NCBI GenBank assembly: GCA_031551725.1
Contig: JAVBNF010000023.1
Location: forward strand, 1 to 22,616
Source of the DNA: JAVBNF01 sp031551725
GTDB lineage: Bacteria; Bacteroidota; Bacteroidia; Bacteroidales; P3
DNA: 22,616 bases
Reading direction: 5' to 3'
The number at the start of each line of letters is the position of its first letter. Position 1 is the stretch's first letter. A model generated the notes under the pieces. The model searched no databases, was not told the DNA's origin, and saw only the letters and a program-made list of their open reading frames with translations. This document shows, in pieces, positions 1-6,946 of the stretch. The position numbers and the translations under genes were made by a program.

Positions 1-87
1 TATTACAATCAAAATCGAAGGCATTCGACCTTGGGGAATCTGACTATCAAAGAATTTGAAAATCTAAAAACTAAAAAAGTGGCGTAA
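1..87 (+). pseudogene. IS3-family transposase (OrfB, DDE integrase core), C-terminal fragment
   Basis: Frame 1 reads 28 codons to a TAA at 85-87, with YYNQNRRHSTLGN near the start and IKEFEN following. The pattern YNxxRRHSxLGxxxxxxFE is the usual C-terminal end of IS3-family (IS150-like) transposases, just after the last catalytic Glu of the DDE core. Only the tail lies in the window, so integrity of the element cannot be judged. The IS end should lie in the next few tens of bases, directly against the FISUMP remnant, so the insertion probably destroyed that gene. Family call is from the motif only; subgroup unknown. Confidence 0.75.
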
Positions 88-102
88 TCAAAAAAAATCA
101 CT

Positions 103-110
103 TATCTTTG
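103..110 (+). promoter_or_regulatory. -7 box at the IS end pointing into the FISUMP remnant
   Basis: TATCTTTG matches the Bacteroidota TAnnTTTG -7 element exactly. No -33 TTTG is seen at the normal distance. It could be an outward promoter carried by the IS end, or chance. Confidence 0.35.
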
Positions 111-338
111 TGTACGGAATTTGTTACTAAGACCACAACTGGATTTTCAGCGTTAGCTACAGGTTACAAGAATGTTTCGAATTTTGTTTATAGAGGTTAT
201 AATACCTATATATGGTCGTCATCTGGGTATGATGCTACCTATGCATGGTACCGTTACTTCAATTCGCCCTCTACGCAAGAGTATCGAGGTTCTTACCAAC
301 GTTACTTTGCGTTTCCTGTCCGTTGTATCCAGGATTAA
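111..338 (+). pseudogene. FISUMP-domain protein, C-terminal remnant truncated by the IS
   Basis: The reading frame ending at TAA 336-338 encodes about 75 residues matching the C-terminus of Fibrobacter-succinogenes-major-paralogous (FISUMP, TIGR02145-type) domains: GFSALATGY, then WSSSGYDATYAW, then PVRCIQD. It aligns without gaps over the last 48 residues with the full FISUMP gene ending at 11624. There is no plausible start: the frame opens at a TTG inside a -7 promoter box, and no signal peptide or upstream FISUMP sequence exists because IS3 sequence sits there. The exact IS/gene junction lies somewhere between about 88 and 135. I read it as a dead 3' fragment; expression of a stub from the junction promoter is possible but unsupported. 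Confidence 0.7.
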
Positions 339-451
339 AGCAGGATGGTGAGAGTTAGGGTGTTACATGCCGTGGATATAATCCTTGATTATAGTGTGGA
401 GAATAAGACAATCTACTTGCGGCATAGTAATGACCTGACCTAAAAGCAAAA

Positions 452-492
452 CGTCCCACATCCTTGGTGGTGTGGGGCGCTTTCGGTTTTTA
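452..492. terminator. Strong hairpin, likely bidirectional terminator
   Basis: CGTCCCACATC (452-462) pairs with GGTGTGGGGCG (469-479) over 11 bp with two G-U pairs, followed on the plus strand by CTTTCGGTTTTTA. On the minus strand the hairpin is followed by a T-rich run (GTTTTGCTTTTA). It lies between the FISUMP remnant and the oppositely oriented atpC, so it can serve both. Confidence 0.65.
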
Positions 493-544
493 TTATTGCA
501 GCTAACTGCGTAAAATTGCGAAATTTTAAAAATCTGTGATATTC

Positions 545-564
545 AGACGTGGCATGCCACGTCT
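545..564. repeat. Perfect 20-bp palindrome, GAGACG-type repeat
   Basis: AGACGTGGCATGCCACGTCT is perfectly self-complementary and is followed by CTAC. The right arm CGTCTCTAC is identical to the right end of the 28-bp palindrome at 11737-11764, so the two appear to be members of one short palindromic repeat family with different centres. It lies 10 bases past the atpC stop. Confidence 0.6.
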
Positions 565-573
565 CTACAGTTT

Positions 574-813
574 TTATCCGGCCAATACCGTCACTACATT
601 ATTTTTCACTTCCACAATGCCGTTGGGAATATTCACGGTTTTTTTTGTTTCATTTCCGCTTTGTTTGATGGTAACAACGCCTTTTTTCAAGGCCGCAATC
701 ATAGGGGCGTGGCGGTCTAAAACTTCAAATAAACCGTCAAGACCGGGCATTTGCACGGCCGTTGCTTCACCTTCAAACAAGGTTTCTTCCGGCGTGATAA
801 TTGAAAGTTTCAT
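574..813 (-). CDS. atpC: F1Fo ATP synthase subunit epsilon, short form
   Basis: Encodes 79 residues beginning MKLSIITPEETLFEGEA, the typical first strands of the epsilon beta-sandwich, with MPGLDGLFEVLDRHAPM (residues 22-38) matching the conserved loop that packs on gamma and the c-ring. Epsilon couples rotation of the central stalk and can inhibit ATP hydrolysis. Most bacterial epsilon subunits have about 130-140 residues; this one stops after the N-terminal domain and lacks the C-terminal helical hairpin that does the inhibition. Short forms are known in this phylum, so this is probably natural and not a truncation. ATG at 811-813 lies four bases after the atpD stop, so the two genes are translationally linked. 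Transcription runs toward the hairpin at 452-479. Confidence 0.95.
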   Translation of the reverse strand: MKLSIITPEETLFEGEATAVQMPGLDGLFEVLDRHAPMIAALKKGVVTIKQSGNETKKTVNIPNGIVEVKNNVVTVLAG

Positions 814-817
814 AGGA

Positions 818-2332
818 TTATGCTTTCGATTCTGCTAAGATTTTTTCGCCTTTCGCAATTGCTTCTTCAATGGTTCCCACAAGATTGAAAGCGGCTTCGG
901 GATATTGGTCAACTTCGCCGTCCATAATCATATTGAAGCCTTTAATCGTATCTTCAATATTTACGAACACGCCCGGAATCCCCGTAAATTGCTCAGCAAC
1001 ATGGAACGGTTGCGACAAGAAACGTTGTACGCGGCGTGCCCGGCTAACAATCAATTTGTCTTCGTCACTCAACTCATCCATACCCAAAATGGCAATAATA
1101 TCTTGTAAATCTTGATAACGTTGCAAGATATGCTTCACGCGTTGAGCCGTTTTATAATGTTCTTCTCCAACAATTTTAGGTGTAAGAATACGGGAAGTTG
1201 ATTCCAAAGGGCTTACAGCCGGGTAAATTCCCAACTCGGAAATTTTACGGCTTAAAACCGTGGTCGCATCCAAGTGGGCAAAAGTGGTAGCAGGAGCAGG
1301 GTCGGTAAGGTCATCCGCAGGTACGTAAACAGCTTGTACAGAAGTGATAGAGCCTTTTTTTGTGGATGTGATCCGTTCTTGCATCAAGCCCATTTCGGTT
1401 GCCAAGGTAGGTTGATATCCTACGGCAGACGGCATACGTCCCAACAATGCCGAAACTTCGGAGCCGGCTTGTGTAAAACGGAAAATATTATCAATAAAAA
1501 ACAAAATATCACGTCCTTCGCCGTTTTCGCCGCAATCGCGGAAATATTCGGCCACCGTTAATCCCGTTAAAGCCACGCGGGCACGTGCTCCCGGGGGTTC
1601 GTTCATTTGTCCGAACACCAAGGTTGCTTGCGATTTTTTGAGTTCTTCGCGATCAACCAAACTCAAATCCCAACTGCCTTCGTCCATGCTTTTCTTAAAA
1701 GCATCGCCGTAGCGGATAACGCCCGAATCGATCATTTCGCGAAGCAAATCATTGCCTTCACGGGTACGTTCGCCAACACCGGCAAAAACCGTTTGTCCGT
1801 GGTATTTCTTGGCAATATTGTTGATCATTTCCATAATCAACACAGTTTTTCCAACACCGGCGCCACCAAAAAGACCGATTTTACCGCCTTTTGCATAAGG
1901 CTCAATCAAATCGATAACTTTAATTCCTGTAAAAAGAATATCTTGCGTCGTTGTTAACTCTTCGAATTTCGGCGGAAGGTTGTGAATCGCATTGCGTTTT
2001 TCATATTTTACAGCTTCCAAGCCATCGATACTTTCGCCAATTACATTAAAAAGGCGTCCGTTAATATCGGGACCAACCGGAACAGAAATGGCATTTCCGC
2101 TGGCAATCGCTTCCATACCGCGGTAAAGCGTATCGGTAGAATCCATGGCAATGCAGCGCACCGTGCGTTCGCCGATGTCTTGCTGGCATTCTAAAACGAT
2201 TAAAGTTCCATCGTCTTTTTTTACTTCCAAAGCCTCATAAATATTGGGCAAACGACTATGGTCGTCGAAAGCAACATCCACTACCGCGCCGATAATTTGT
2301 GAAATTCGGCCGACACTTTTTACATTATCCAT
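818..2332 (-). CDS. atpD: F1Fo ATP synthase subunit beta (catalytic)
   Basis: Encodes a 504-residue catalytic beta subunit, slightly longer than the usual 460-480 mainly through internal insertions. Visible motifs: N-terminal beta-barrel GRISQIIGAVVDVAF, Walker A GGAGVGKT (156-163), catalytic Glu of AGVGERTREGNDL (Glu188), Walker B ILFFIDN (276-282), and ALLGRMPSAVGYQPTLA. It synthesises ATP from ADP and phosphate in the membrane-bound F1 head. The partner atpC follows four bases downstream. No other atp genes adjoin the pair: downstream is a FISUMP/IS scar, upstream a divergent unrelated gene. So atpDC is a two-gene unit separate from the main atp operon, at least locally. The ATG at 2330-2332 is supported by the family N-terminus. 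No convincing TAnnTTTG was found upstream on the minus strand. Confidence 0.98.
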   Translation of the reverse strand: MDNVKSVGRISQIIGAVVDVAFDDHSRLPNIYEALEVKKDDGTLIVLECQQDIGERTVRCIAMDSTDTLYRGMEAIASGNAISVPVGPDINGRLFNVIGESIDGLEAVKYEKRNAIHNLPPKFEELTTTQDILFTGIKVIDLIEPYAKGGKIGLFGGAGVGKTVLIMEMINNIAKKYHGQTVFAGVGERTREGNDLLREMIDSGVIRYGDAFKKSMDEGSWDLSLVDREELKKSQATLVFGQMNEPPGARARVALTGLTVAEYFRDCGENGEGRDILFFIDNIFRFTQAGSEVSALLGRMPSAVGYQPTLATEMGLMQERITSTKKGSITSVQAVYVPADDLTDPAPATTFAHLDATTVLSRKISELGIYPAVSPLESTSRILTPKIVGEEHYKTAQRVKHILQRYQDLQDIIAILGMDELSDEDKLIVSRARRVQRFLSQPFHVAEQFTGIPGVFVNIEDTIKGFNMIMDGEVDQYPEAAFNLVGTIEEAIAKGEKILAESKA

Positions 2333-2395
2333 ACCTCAATAAATAGCTAAAAATTGTACGAATGTACGAATAATATTTGACATACGTAAAACTTT

Positions 2396-2428
2396 TTTGA
2401 AAAAAGTAAAAAAAAATATGTAAGTTTG
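2396..2428 (+). promoter_or_regulatory. Bacteroidota-type promoter for the GIN-domain gene
   Basis: -33 TTTG (2396-2399), 21-bp spacer, -7 TAAGTTTG (2421-2428). Full agreement with the phylum consensus, 51 bases before the start codon at 2480. Confidence 0.7.
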
Positions 2429-2479
2429 TAACTTGAAAACAAAGTTCAGTGTCATACATTTAATAAAAATACACGAAAA

Positions 2480-3991
2480 ATGAATTCAAATACTTTTAAC
2501 TGTTTAATTATTACGGTTTTTGTCTTGGTTTTTTTGCCGTTTTGCATGCATGCGCAAAATACCATAAGCGTTGAAAATTATAACAAACTCAGTGTTTCCG
2601 GAGCTTGTAAAGTGTATTTGAAGTCGGATATGCAACAAGCAAATGTCGTAACAATAAAAACAGCCATTCCGGATGGTCAGGAAATTAGGGTTTCAAGAGG
2701 AACGCTTTATTTGAAAGGTAAAAAAGGTGCCGAATATATTGTTTATCCGCAAAACATCACGGAAATAGAAGTTGCCGGAATTGCTGTTGTTTTAAATGAA
2801 GACCAATTGAGTTTTCCTGTTAATGATATTGAAATAACAGGAACAGCAAGTTTAAACGTTCAAATTTCGGGTGTGGATAAGTTGAAAATCGATCAAAGCG
2901 GAGCATCCAAAACAAATTTGAATTTGAAAGATGTAAAGTTGTTGGATGTTGATATTTCCGGCGCCTGCTCCATGTATTTAAGCGGAAATGCAAATGAGAT
3001 TAAAATGGATCAAAGCGGCGTATGTTCTGTGAATACGAGAGGTTTAATAGTTGATAGGTTTTCATTGGATGCAAGTGGCGCGGGAAATACAAGTGTCAAT
3101 GCGAAGAATGTTAACGCCGATTTGTCGGGAACTTCATCATTGACATATAAATCATATCCAAATCAAAAAGTAAGAATAGATAAATCGATTACAAATAATG
3201 TAAAAGTTTTTGACGGAAACGTTCCTGCAGATACAATACAAGACACAAACGATGCAGAAAGCATTGAAGTTAAAGAAGAATCATACAATTATAATTATCC
3301 TAACGATGATGAATGGCGCAACATGCACAAATCGTTTAATAAATGGCTAAACAGGCGTAAGTTTGATGGTCACTGGGCCGGTTTTGAAATGGCTGTAAAC
3401 GGCTATGGGAAAAGTGGTTTTACAACTTCATTGCCTGGTGGTTACGAAGATATGGAACAAGATTTCGGACATAGTTTTCAGTACAATATCAACTTGTTTG
3501 AACACGATTTTGTGATTGGAAAAGGCAATTGCGGCATTGTTACCGGACTGGGTATGACCTTTAATAATTATCGTTTTCATGATAAAAACATTGTTCCAAC
3601 CACAGAAAACGGTTATTTTGAAATTACGCACGACAATACCCCAAATCGCGGTTATACAAAGAGTAAACTGGGTATGTTTTGGCTGCGCGTACCTGTTTTG
3701 TTCGAGTGGCAGAGCGATCATCACAGATGGTCGAACTTTTACGCTTCTGTGGGCGTGGTAGGCTCTGTGAAGTTAAGCTCCAATACCAAACAAAAGTACA
3801 ATGAAAACGGCAAGCAAACCGTTAAAGATTTCGATGATTTTTATTTAAATCCGTTTAAGGCAGAAGTTGAAGCTCGTGTGGGAGTTGGATGTTTCGGCGT
3901 GGTGGCCAGTTATGGATTCACGGAAATGTTTAGAAATAATAAAGGCCCGAAATTATATCCGTTCAGTATCGGACTTAGCTTGTTGTTTTAA
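2480..3991 (+). CDS. GIN-domain (DUF2807) protein fused to an outer-membrane beta-barrel
   Basis: 503 residues. Residues 1-25 form a signal peptide ending FCMHAQ. Residues about 27-240 are a repetitive right-handed beta structure with recurring SGACK, SGASK, SGACS, SGVCS, SGAGN turns, the pattern of the head-GIN/DUF2807 putative adhesin domain. An acidic Asn/Asp/Tyr-rich linker follows (about 245-300), then about 190 residues of alternating hydrophobic strands (GFEMAVNGYG, FWLRVPVLFEW, NFYASVGVVG, EVEARVGVGCFGVVASYG) ending SIGLSLLF, with the terminal Phe typical of barrels inserted by the BAM complex. I infer a barrel anchoring an extracellular or periplasmic GIN head. Substrate unknown. The start is well supported by the signal peptide and promoter upstream. 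Confidence 0.75.
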   Translation: MNSNTFNCLIITVFVLVFLPFCMHAQNTISVENYNKLSVSGACKVYLKSDMQQANVVTIKTAIPDGQEIRVSRGTLYLKGKKGAEYIVYPQNITEIEVAGIAVVLNEDQLSFPVNDIEITGTASLNVQISGVDKLKIDQSGASKTNLNLKDVKLLDVDISGACSMYLSGNANEIKMDQSGVCSVNTRGLIVDRFSLDASGAGNTSVNAKNVNADLSGTSSLTYKSYPNQKVRIDKSITNNVKVFDGNVPADTIQDTNDAESIEVKEESYNYNYPNDDEWRNMHKSFNKWLNRRKFDGHWAGFEMAVNGYGKSGFTTSLPGGYEDMEQDFGHSFQYNINLFEHDFVIGKGNCGIVTGLGMTFNNYRFHDKNIVPTTENGYFEITHDNTPNRGYTKSKLGMFWLRVPVLFEWQSDHHRWSNFYASVGVVGSVKLSSNTKQKYNENGKQTVKDFDDFYLNPFKAEVEARVGVGCFGVVASYGFTEMFRNNKGPKLYPFSIGLSLLF

Positions 3992-4030
3992 GGTTTTTTC
4001 ATAAAAAACGAAAAATAGAAAAAAATTTCG

Positions 4031-4038
4031 TAACTTCG
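4031..4038 (+). promoter_or_regulatory. Possible -7 box for the sigma-like gene
   Basis: TAACTTCG, one mismatch from TAnnTTTG. It overlaps the GTG at 4038, which argues that translation starts at the downstream ATG 4059. No -33 TTTG seen. Confidence 0.4.
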
Positions 4039-4058
4039 TGCATTCAAAACAAGGCTTT

Positions 4059-4496
4059 ATGCTTGATGAAGATTTAAAAAAACAATTGTCACATTTGTCG
4101 GACGAAGAGTTGTTGGCGCTTTTTGTAAAAGGCGACGACCGTATGATGCAAGCCTTGATACAGCGTCATACCAATTCGATTTTTGATTTTATTCGTATCT
4201 ATTCGGTAAATGGAAAAATGGCCGACGAGGTTTTTAAATCTACTTTTATCCGAAGTATTGAACAGATACGCAGTCGAGTATTTCCGGAAAATATTGTTTT
4301 TGCGGATTGGTTGATGAACATCACTCGTGAAGAAATGGCCAATGCGCTTATCAACATGGAAAAGAAAATACTTGTCAAGTTACATCAGCCTGTTGAACAG
4401 AAATTTTCAAAAAATATTCAGTCCGATGATTTGGAAAGTCTATCTTTAGATGTTAAAAATCTGTTGATTAAACATAAAAAGCCAAGTAAAAAATGA
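4059..4496 (+). CDS. Small sigma-70 region-2-like protein without region 4
   Basis: 145 residues from ATG 4059; an upstream in-frame GTG at 4038 lies inside a probable -7 box and is rejected. LSDEELLALFVKGDDRMMQALIQRHTN, then FDFIRIYSV, DEVFKSTFIRSIEQI and ADWLMNITREEM follow the helical order of ECF sigma region 2 (DEELxxxxxxGDxxAFxxLxxRY, AEDxxQxxFxxxW, FxxWLxxIxxN). The -35-binding region 4 helix-turn-helix is missing; only a charged tail follows. It may be a degenerate sigma factor, a decoy or a regulator that binds core polymerase. Its stop overlaps the start of the next gene by four bases (ATGA), so the two are co-translated and probably act together. Function is inferred from weak similarity only. 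Confidence 0.55.
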   Translation: MLDEDLKKQLSHLSDEELLALFVKGDDRMMQALIQRHTNSIFDFIRIYSVNGKMADEVFKSTFIRSIEQIRSRVFPENIVFADWLMNITREEMANALINMEKKILVKLHQPVEQKFSKNIQSDDLESLSLDVKNLLIKHKKPSKK

Positions 4497-5383
4497 GATT
4501 TCGGTTTTACATAGGGCTTTTTATTTTATGTTTAAACATTCCTATTTTTGCTCAAATCGACTTGAATAAAAAAGAGCAGGAAATAAATCTACTTTTTGAT
4601 AGCGTGGCAGCCGGAAGCTCGCAACACGTTCGATTTCATGCAAATGAACAGTTGATTTTATTACTCGATACTGTTCTGAATGCTGCAAATGCTTTTGATT
4701 ATTCATTTTCCAATTTAAAAATAACCATTTTAAAATCTTCCGATAATCGTTTCCGTATGTTTAACTGGATGGTTCCGAATGATGACGGCACTTACGAATA
4801 TGCGGCTTTTGCCCAATATCGCCCGGAAAATTCGAAAGCCGTTCGTGTTGTGAAATTTGCCGATCAATCGTATTTGCTGTTTAATCCGGAACAAACAGCT
4901 ACAACGCCCGATAAATGGTTTGGCGCCATTTATTCCGAAATCATCACAGAAAAGGCAAACGACAAAACAATATATACCTTGCTCGGTTGGAATGGAAATA
5001 GTAAAGTGTTGAATAAAAGAGTGATTGAAGTAGTTAGTTTTAAAGCTAACGGTGATCTAGTAATGGGGCAGAGCAATTGGTTTTTACTTGGAAAAGATCG
5101 TAAAAAACGCATGATTTTTGAGTATAACCGTAAAAGTAGCATGTTGCTTCGTTATGATAAACAAAGCTATACAGACGATAAAAAATTAAATTCCAAAAGT
5201 AAGGAAATCAAAACCTATATGATTATTTTCGATCGCCTGATACCCAAAAATCCCGATTTAGCGGGCCAACGCGAGCATTACATTGCAGGCGGCGGTGTGT
5301 ATGATGCATTTATTTTTGAAAATGAAAAATGGGTGTTCAAGGCAGATGTGAAAGCCCGAAATCCGGAGAAAAAGAAAAAATAA
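4493..5383 (+). CDS. Secreted protein of unknown function
   Basis: 296 residues. An N-terminal signal peptide (RFRFYIGLFILCLNIPIFAQ) implies export to the periplasm or outer membrane. The rest is a soluble mixed alpha/beta protein with no domain I recognise. Visible stretches include FRMFNWMVPNDDGTYEYAAFAQY, a central WFGAIYSEII and a lysine-rich C-terminus (KARNPEKKKK). I recall similar proteins as uncharacterised secreted proteins of Bacteroidota, without certainty. It overlaps the preceding sigma-like gene (ATGA), indicating one transcript and coupled translation; a link between cytoplasmic regulator and exported product is plausible. The unit ends at the inverted-repeat hairpin that begins on its stop codon. 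Confidence 0.65.
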   Translation: MRFRFYIGLFILCLNIPIFAQIDLNKKEQEINLLFDSVAAGSSQHVRFHANEQLILLLDTVLNAANAFDYSFSNLKITILKSSDNRFRMFNWMVPNDDGTYEYAAFAQYRPENSKAVRVVKFADQSYLLFNPEQTATTPDKWFGAIYSEIITEKANDKTIYTLLGWNGNSKVLNKRVIEVVSFKANGDLVMGQSNWFLLGKDRKKRMIFEYNRKSSMLLRYDKQSYTDDKKLNSKSKEIKTYMIIFDRLIPKNPDLAGQREHYIAGGGVYDAFIFENEKWVFKADVKARNPEKKKK

Positions 5384-5491
5384 TGGTTAATTGTTAATGA
5401 TAAATGGTTAATGAAGCTACGCCTCCATTATTCATTACTCACTGAAAATTACCAAACGCGAAGCACATTAACCATTGATAATTAACCATTA
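5381..5491. repeat. Intergenic hairpin with word-repeat arms and GCTACGCCTC in the loop
   Basis: Left arm 5381-5413 is built of repeats of TGGTTAAT, and the right arm 5466-5491 is its imperfect reverse complement. The loop carries GCTACGCCTC (5416-5425). The hairpin starts on the stop codon of the preceding gene and ends 14 bases before pgi, so it could act as a terminator or processing site. It belongs with the elements at 13559, 14927 and 15547. Confidence 0.6.
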
Positions 5492-5505
5492 ATAATTTAA
5501 AAAGT

Positions 5506-6804
5506 ATGATCACAATTGATTCAAAATTTACGGAAAAATTTATCAAAGCCGACGAATGCCATGCTTTGGAAGCACAATTGCAAGATTTGCAAAAACAATT
5601 GATCAATCAAACCGGAAAAGGTAATGACTTTCTTGGCTGGGTGAATCTTCCTGATGAAATTGACGATGCAATTTTGAACGATATCCAAAAAGTGGCGGAC
5701 GATTTTCGCGCAAAAAGTCAAATTATGATTGTGATTGGCATTGGCGGTTCATATTTGGGTGCGCGAGCAGTGATTGAAGCATTGAATCCTGCATTCGAAA
5801 ACCTGGACCCGAATCGCAAAAATCCGCTGATTATCTATGCCGGACATCAGTTGAGCGAAGATTATATGCACGAATTGTTGCAGGTTTTGGATCGCAACGA
5901 TTACACGATTACCGTGATTTCCAAATCCGGAACTACAACTGAACCTGCAGTTGCTTTCCGCATTCTGAAACAACATCTTGAGAAAAAGTACGGTAAAACG
6001 GAAGCCGGAAAACGTATCATCGCCATTACCGACAAGTCGCGTGGCGCTTTGAAAAAACTCGCAGACAACGAAGGTTACAAATCTTATGTAGTGCCCGATA
6101 ATGTGGGCGGACGTTATTCTGTGCTTACGCCGGTGGGATTATTGCCGATTGCCGTTGCCGGAATTAATATCCGCGAACTTGTAAATGGTGCGCGTGCAAT
6201 GAAAAAAACAGTAACCGAAGCAACAAAATTAAATGAAAATGTTGCATTTCAATACGTCGCTTTGCGTAATTTGCTTTATCGTCAAGGTAAGAAAATTGAA
6301 ATTATGGTGAATTATGACCCACGCTTATTTTACTTAACAGAATGGTGGAAACAACTTTACGGTGAAAGTGAAGGCAAAGAAAACAAAGGCATTTTCCCGG
6401 CAGGTGTAAATAATACATCCGATTTGCATTCAATGGGGCAATACATTCAAGAAGGTGAGCGTCATTTGTTTGAAACGGTACTTTCGATTGAAAAAAATAA
6501 ATACACTGTAGAAGTTCCAACTGATGCGGAAAATTTGGACGGAATGAATTTTATCGCCGGAAAACGAATGGGTTATATCAATCAAATGGCACAATTGGGC
6601 ACTTTGATGGCGCATGAAGACGGCGGTGTTCCGGGTATTCAAATTTCTATTCCCGAATTAAGTGCAACTACAATCGGCGAACTGATTTATTTCTACGAAT
6701 TTGGATGTGGATTAAGCGGTTATCTGTTGGGGGTTAATCCGTTTGATCAACCGGGGGTAGAAGCATATAAAAAGAACATGTTCAAGTTATTAGGTAAAGA
6801 ATAA
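5506..6804 (+). CDS. pgi: Glucose-6-phosphate isomerase
   Basis: 432 residues; catalyses glucose-6-phosphate to fructose-6-phosphate interconversion in the cytoplasm. Seen: VIGIGGSYLGARAV (76-89), the phosphate-binding KSGTTTEP (140-147), signature 1 DNVGGRYSVLTPVG, the base region GESEGKENKG, the His in DLHSMGQYIQEG, and signature 2 GVNPFDQPGVEAYKK with the catalytic Lys. Length fits the shorter bacterial type (about 430-450). It is flanked by a word-repeat hairpin upstream and a strong terminator downstream, so it is probably monocistronic; no consensus -7 box is visible directly upstream. Its substrate chain continues with the PPi-PFK at 13691. Confidence 0.97.
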   Translation: MITIDSKFTEKFIKADECHALEAQLQDLQKQLINQTGKGNDFLGWVNLPDEIDDAILNDIQKVADDFRAKSQIMIVIGIGGSYLGARAVIEALNPAFENLDPNRKNPLIIYAGHQLSEDYMHELLQVLDRNDYTITVISKSGTTTEPAVAFRILKQHLEKKYGKTEAGKRIIAITDKSRGALKKLADNEGYKSYVVPDNVGGRYSVLTPVGLLPIAVAGINIRELVNGARAMKKTVTEATKLNENVAFQYVALRNLLYRQGKKIEIMVNYDPRLFYLTEWWKQLYGESEGKENKGIFPAGVNNTSDLHSMGQYIQEGERHLFETVLSIEKNKYTVEVPTDAENLDGMNFIAGKRMGYINQMAQLGTLMAHEDGGVPGIQISIPELSATTIGELIYFYEFGCGLSGYLLGVNPFDQPGVEAYKKNMFKLLGKE

Positions 6805-6826
6805 GACAAAAATAAAGACTATTTTC

Positions 6827-6857
6827 AAAGCCGTTAATTTTCTTTAACGGCTTTTTT
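6827..6857 (+). terminator. Rho-independent terminator after pgi
   Basis: AAAGCCGTTAA (6827-6837) pairs perfectly with TTAACGGCTTT (6844-6854), with a 6-nt loop and a run of Ts. 23 bases past the pgi stop. Confidence 0.9.
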
Positions 6858-6934
6858 ATTTGCATAAAATCAGATCGTTAAGTCTAAATTATCAATAATT
6901 TATAATTCATAATTCATAATTCATAATTTTTTCG

Positions 6935-6942
6935 TACCTTTG
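6935..6942 (+). promoter_or_regulatory. -7 box immediately before bamD
   Basis: TACCTTTG is an exact TAnnTTTG, with only four bases to the ATG at 6947. Transcription would begin at or next to the start codon, implying a leaderless or near-leaderless message. Upstream are four reiterations of ATAATTCAT-like words and no -33 TTTG. Confidence 0.6.
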
Positions 6943-6946
6943 CAAA

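Larger units (their letters stand above)
339..573. other. Intergenic region between convergent FISUMP remnant and atpC
   Basis: About 235 bases without a credible gene. It holds one strong hairpin (452-479) and one short palindrome (545-564). Between 339 and 440 I see only a weak inverted pairing of ATGCCG with CGGCAT and no ORF. Confidence 0.6.

Noticed and set aside
536..838. 100-codon plus-strand frame antisense to atpC
   Set aside because: Mirror of atpC coding constraint; it crosses the palindrome and has no recognisable protein features.
5381..5491. CRISPR array or mobile-element ends at the word-repeat hairpins
   Set aside because: The words are 6-9 bases with no spacers and the arms are inverted to each other; there is no transposase and the arms are unrelated between loci, so neither CRISPR nor terminal repeats of one element.
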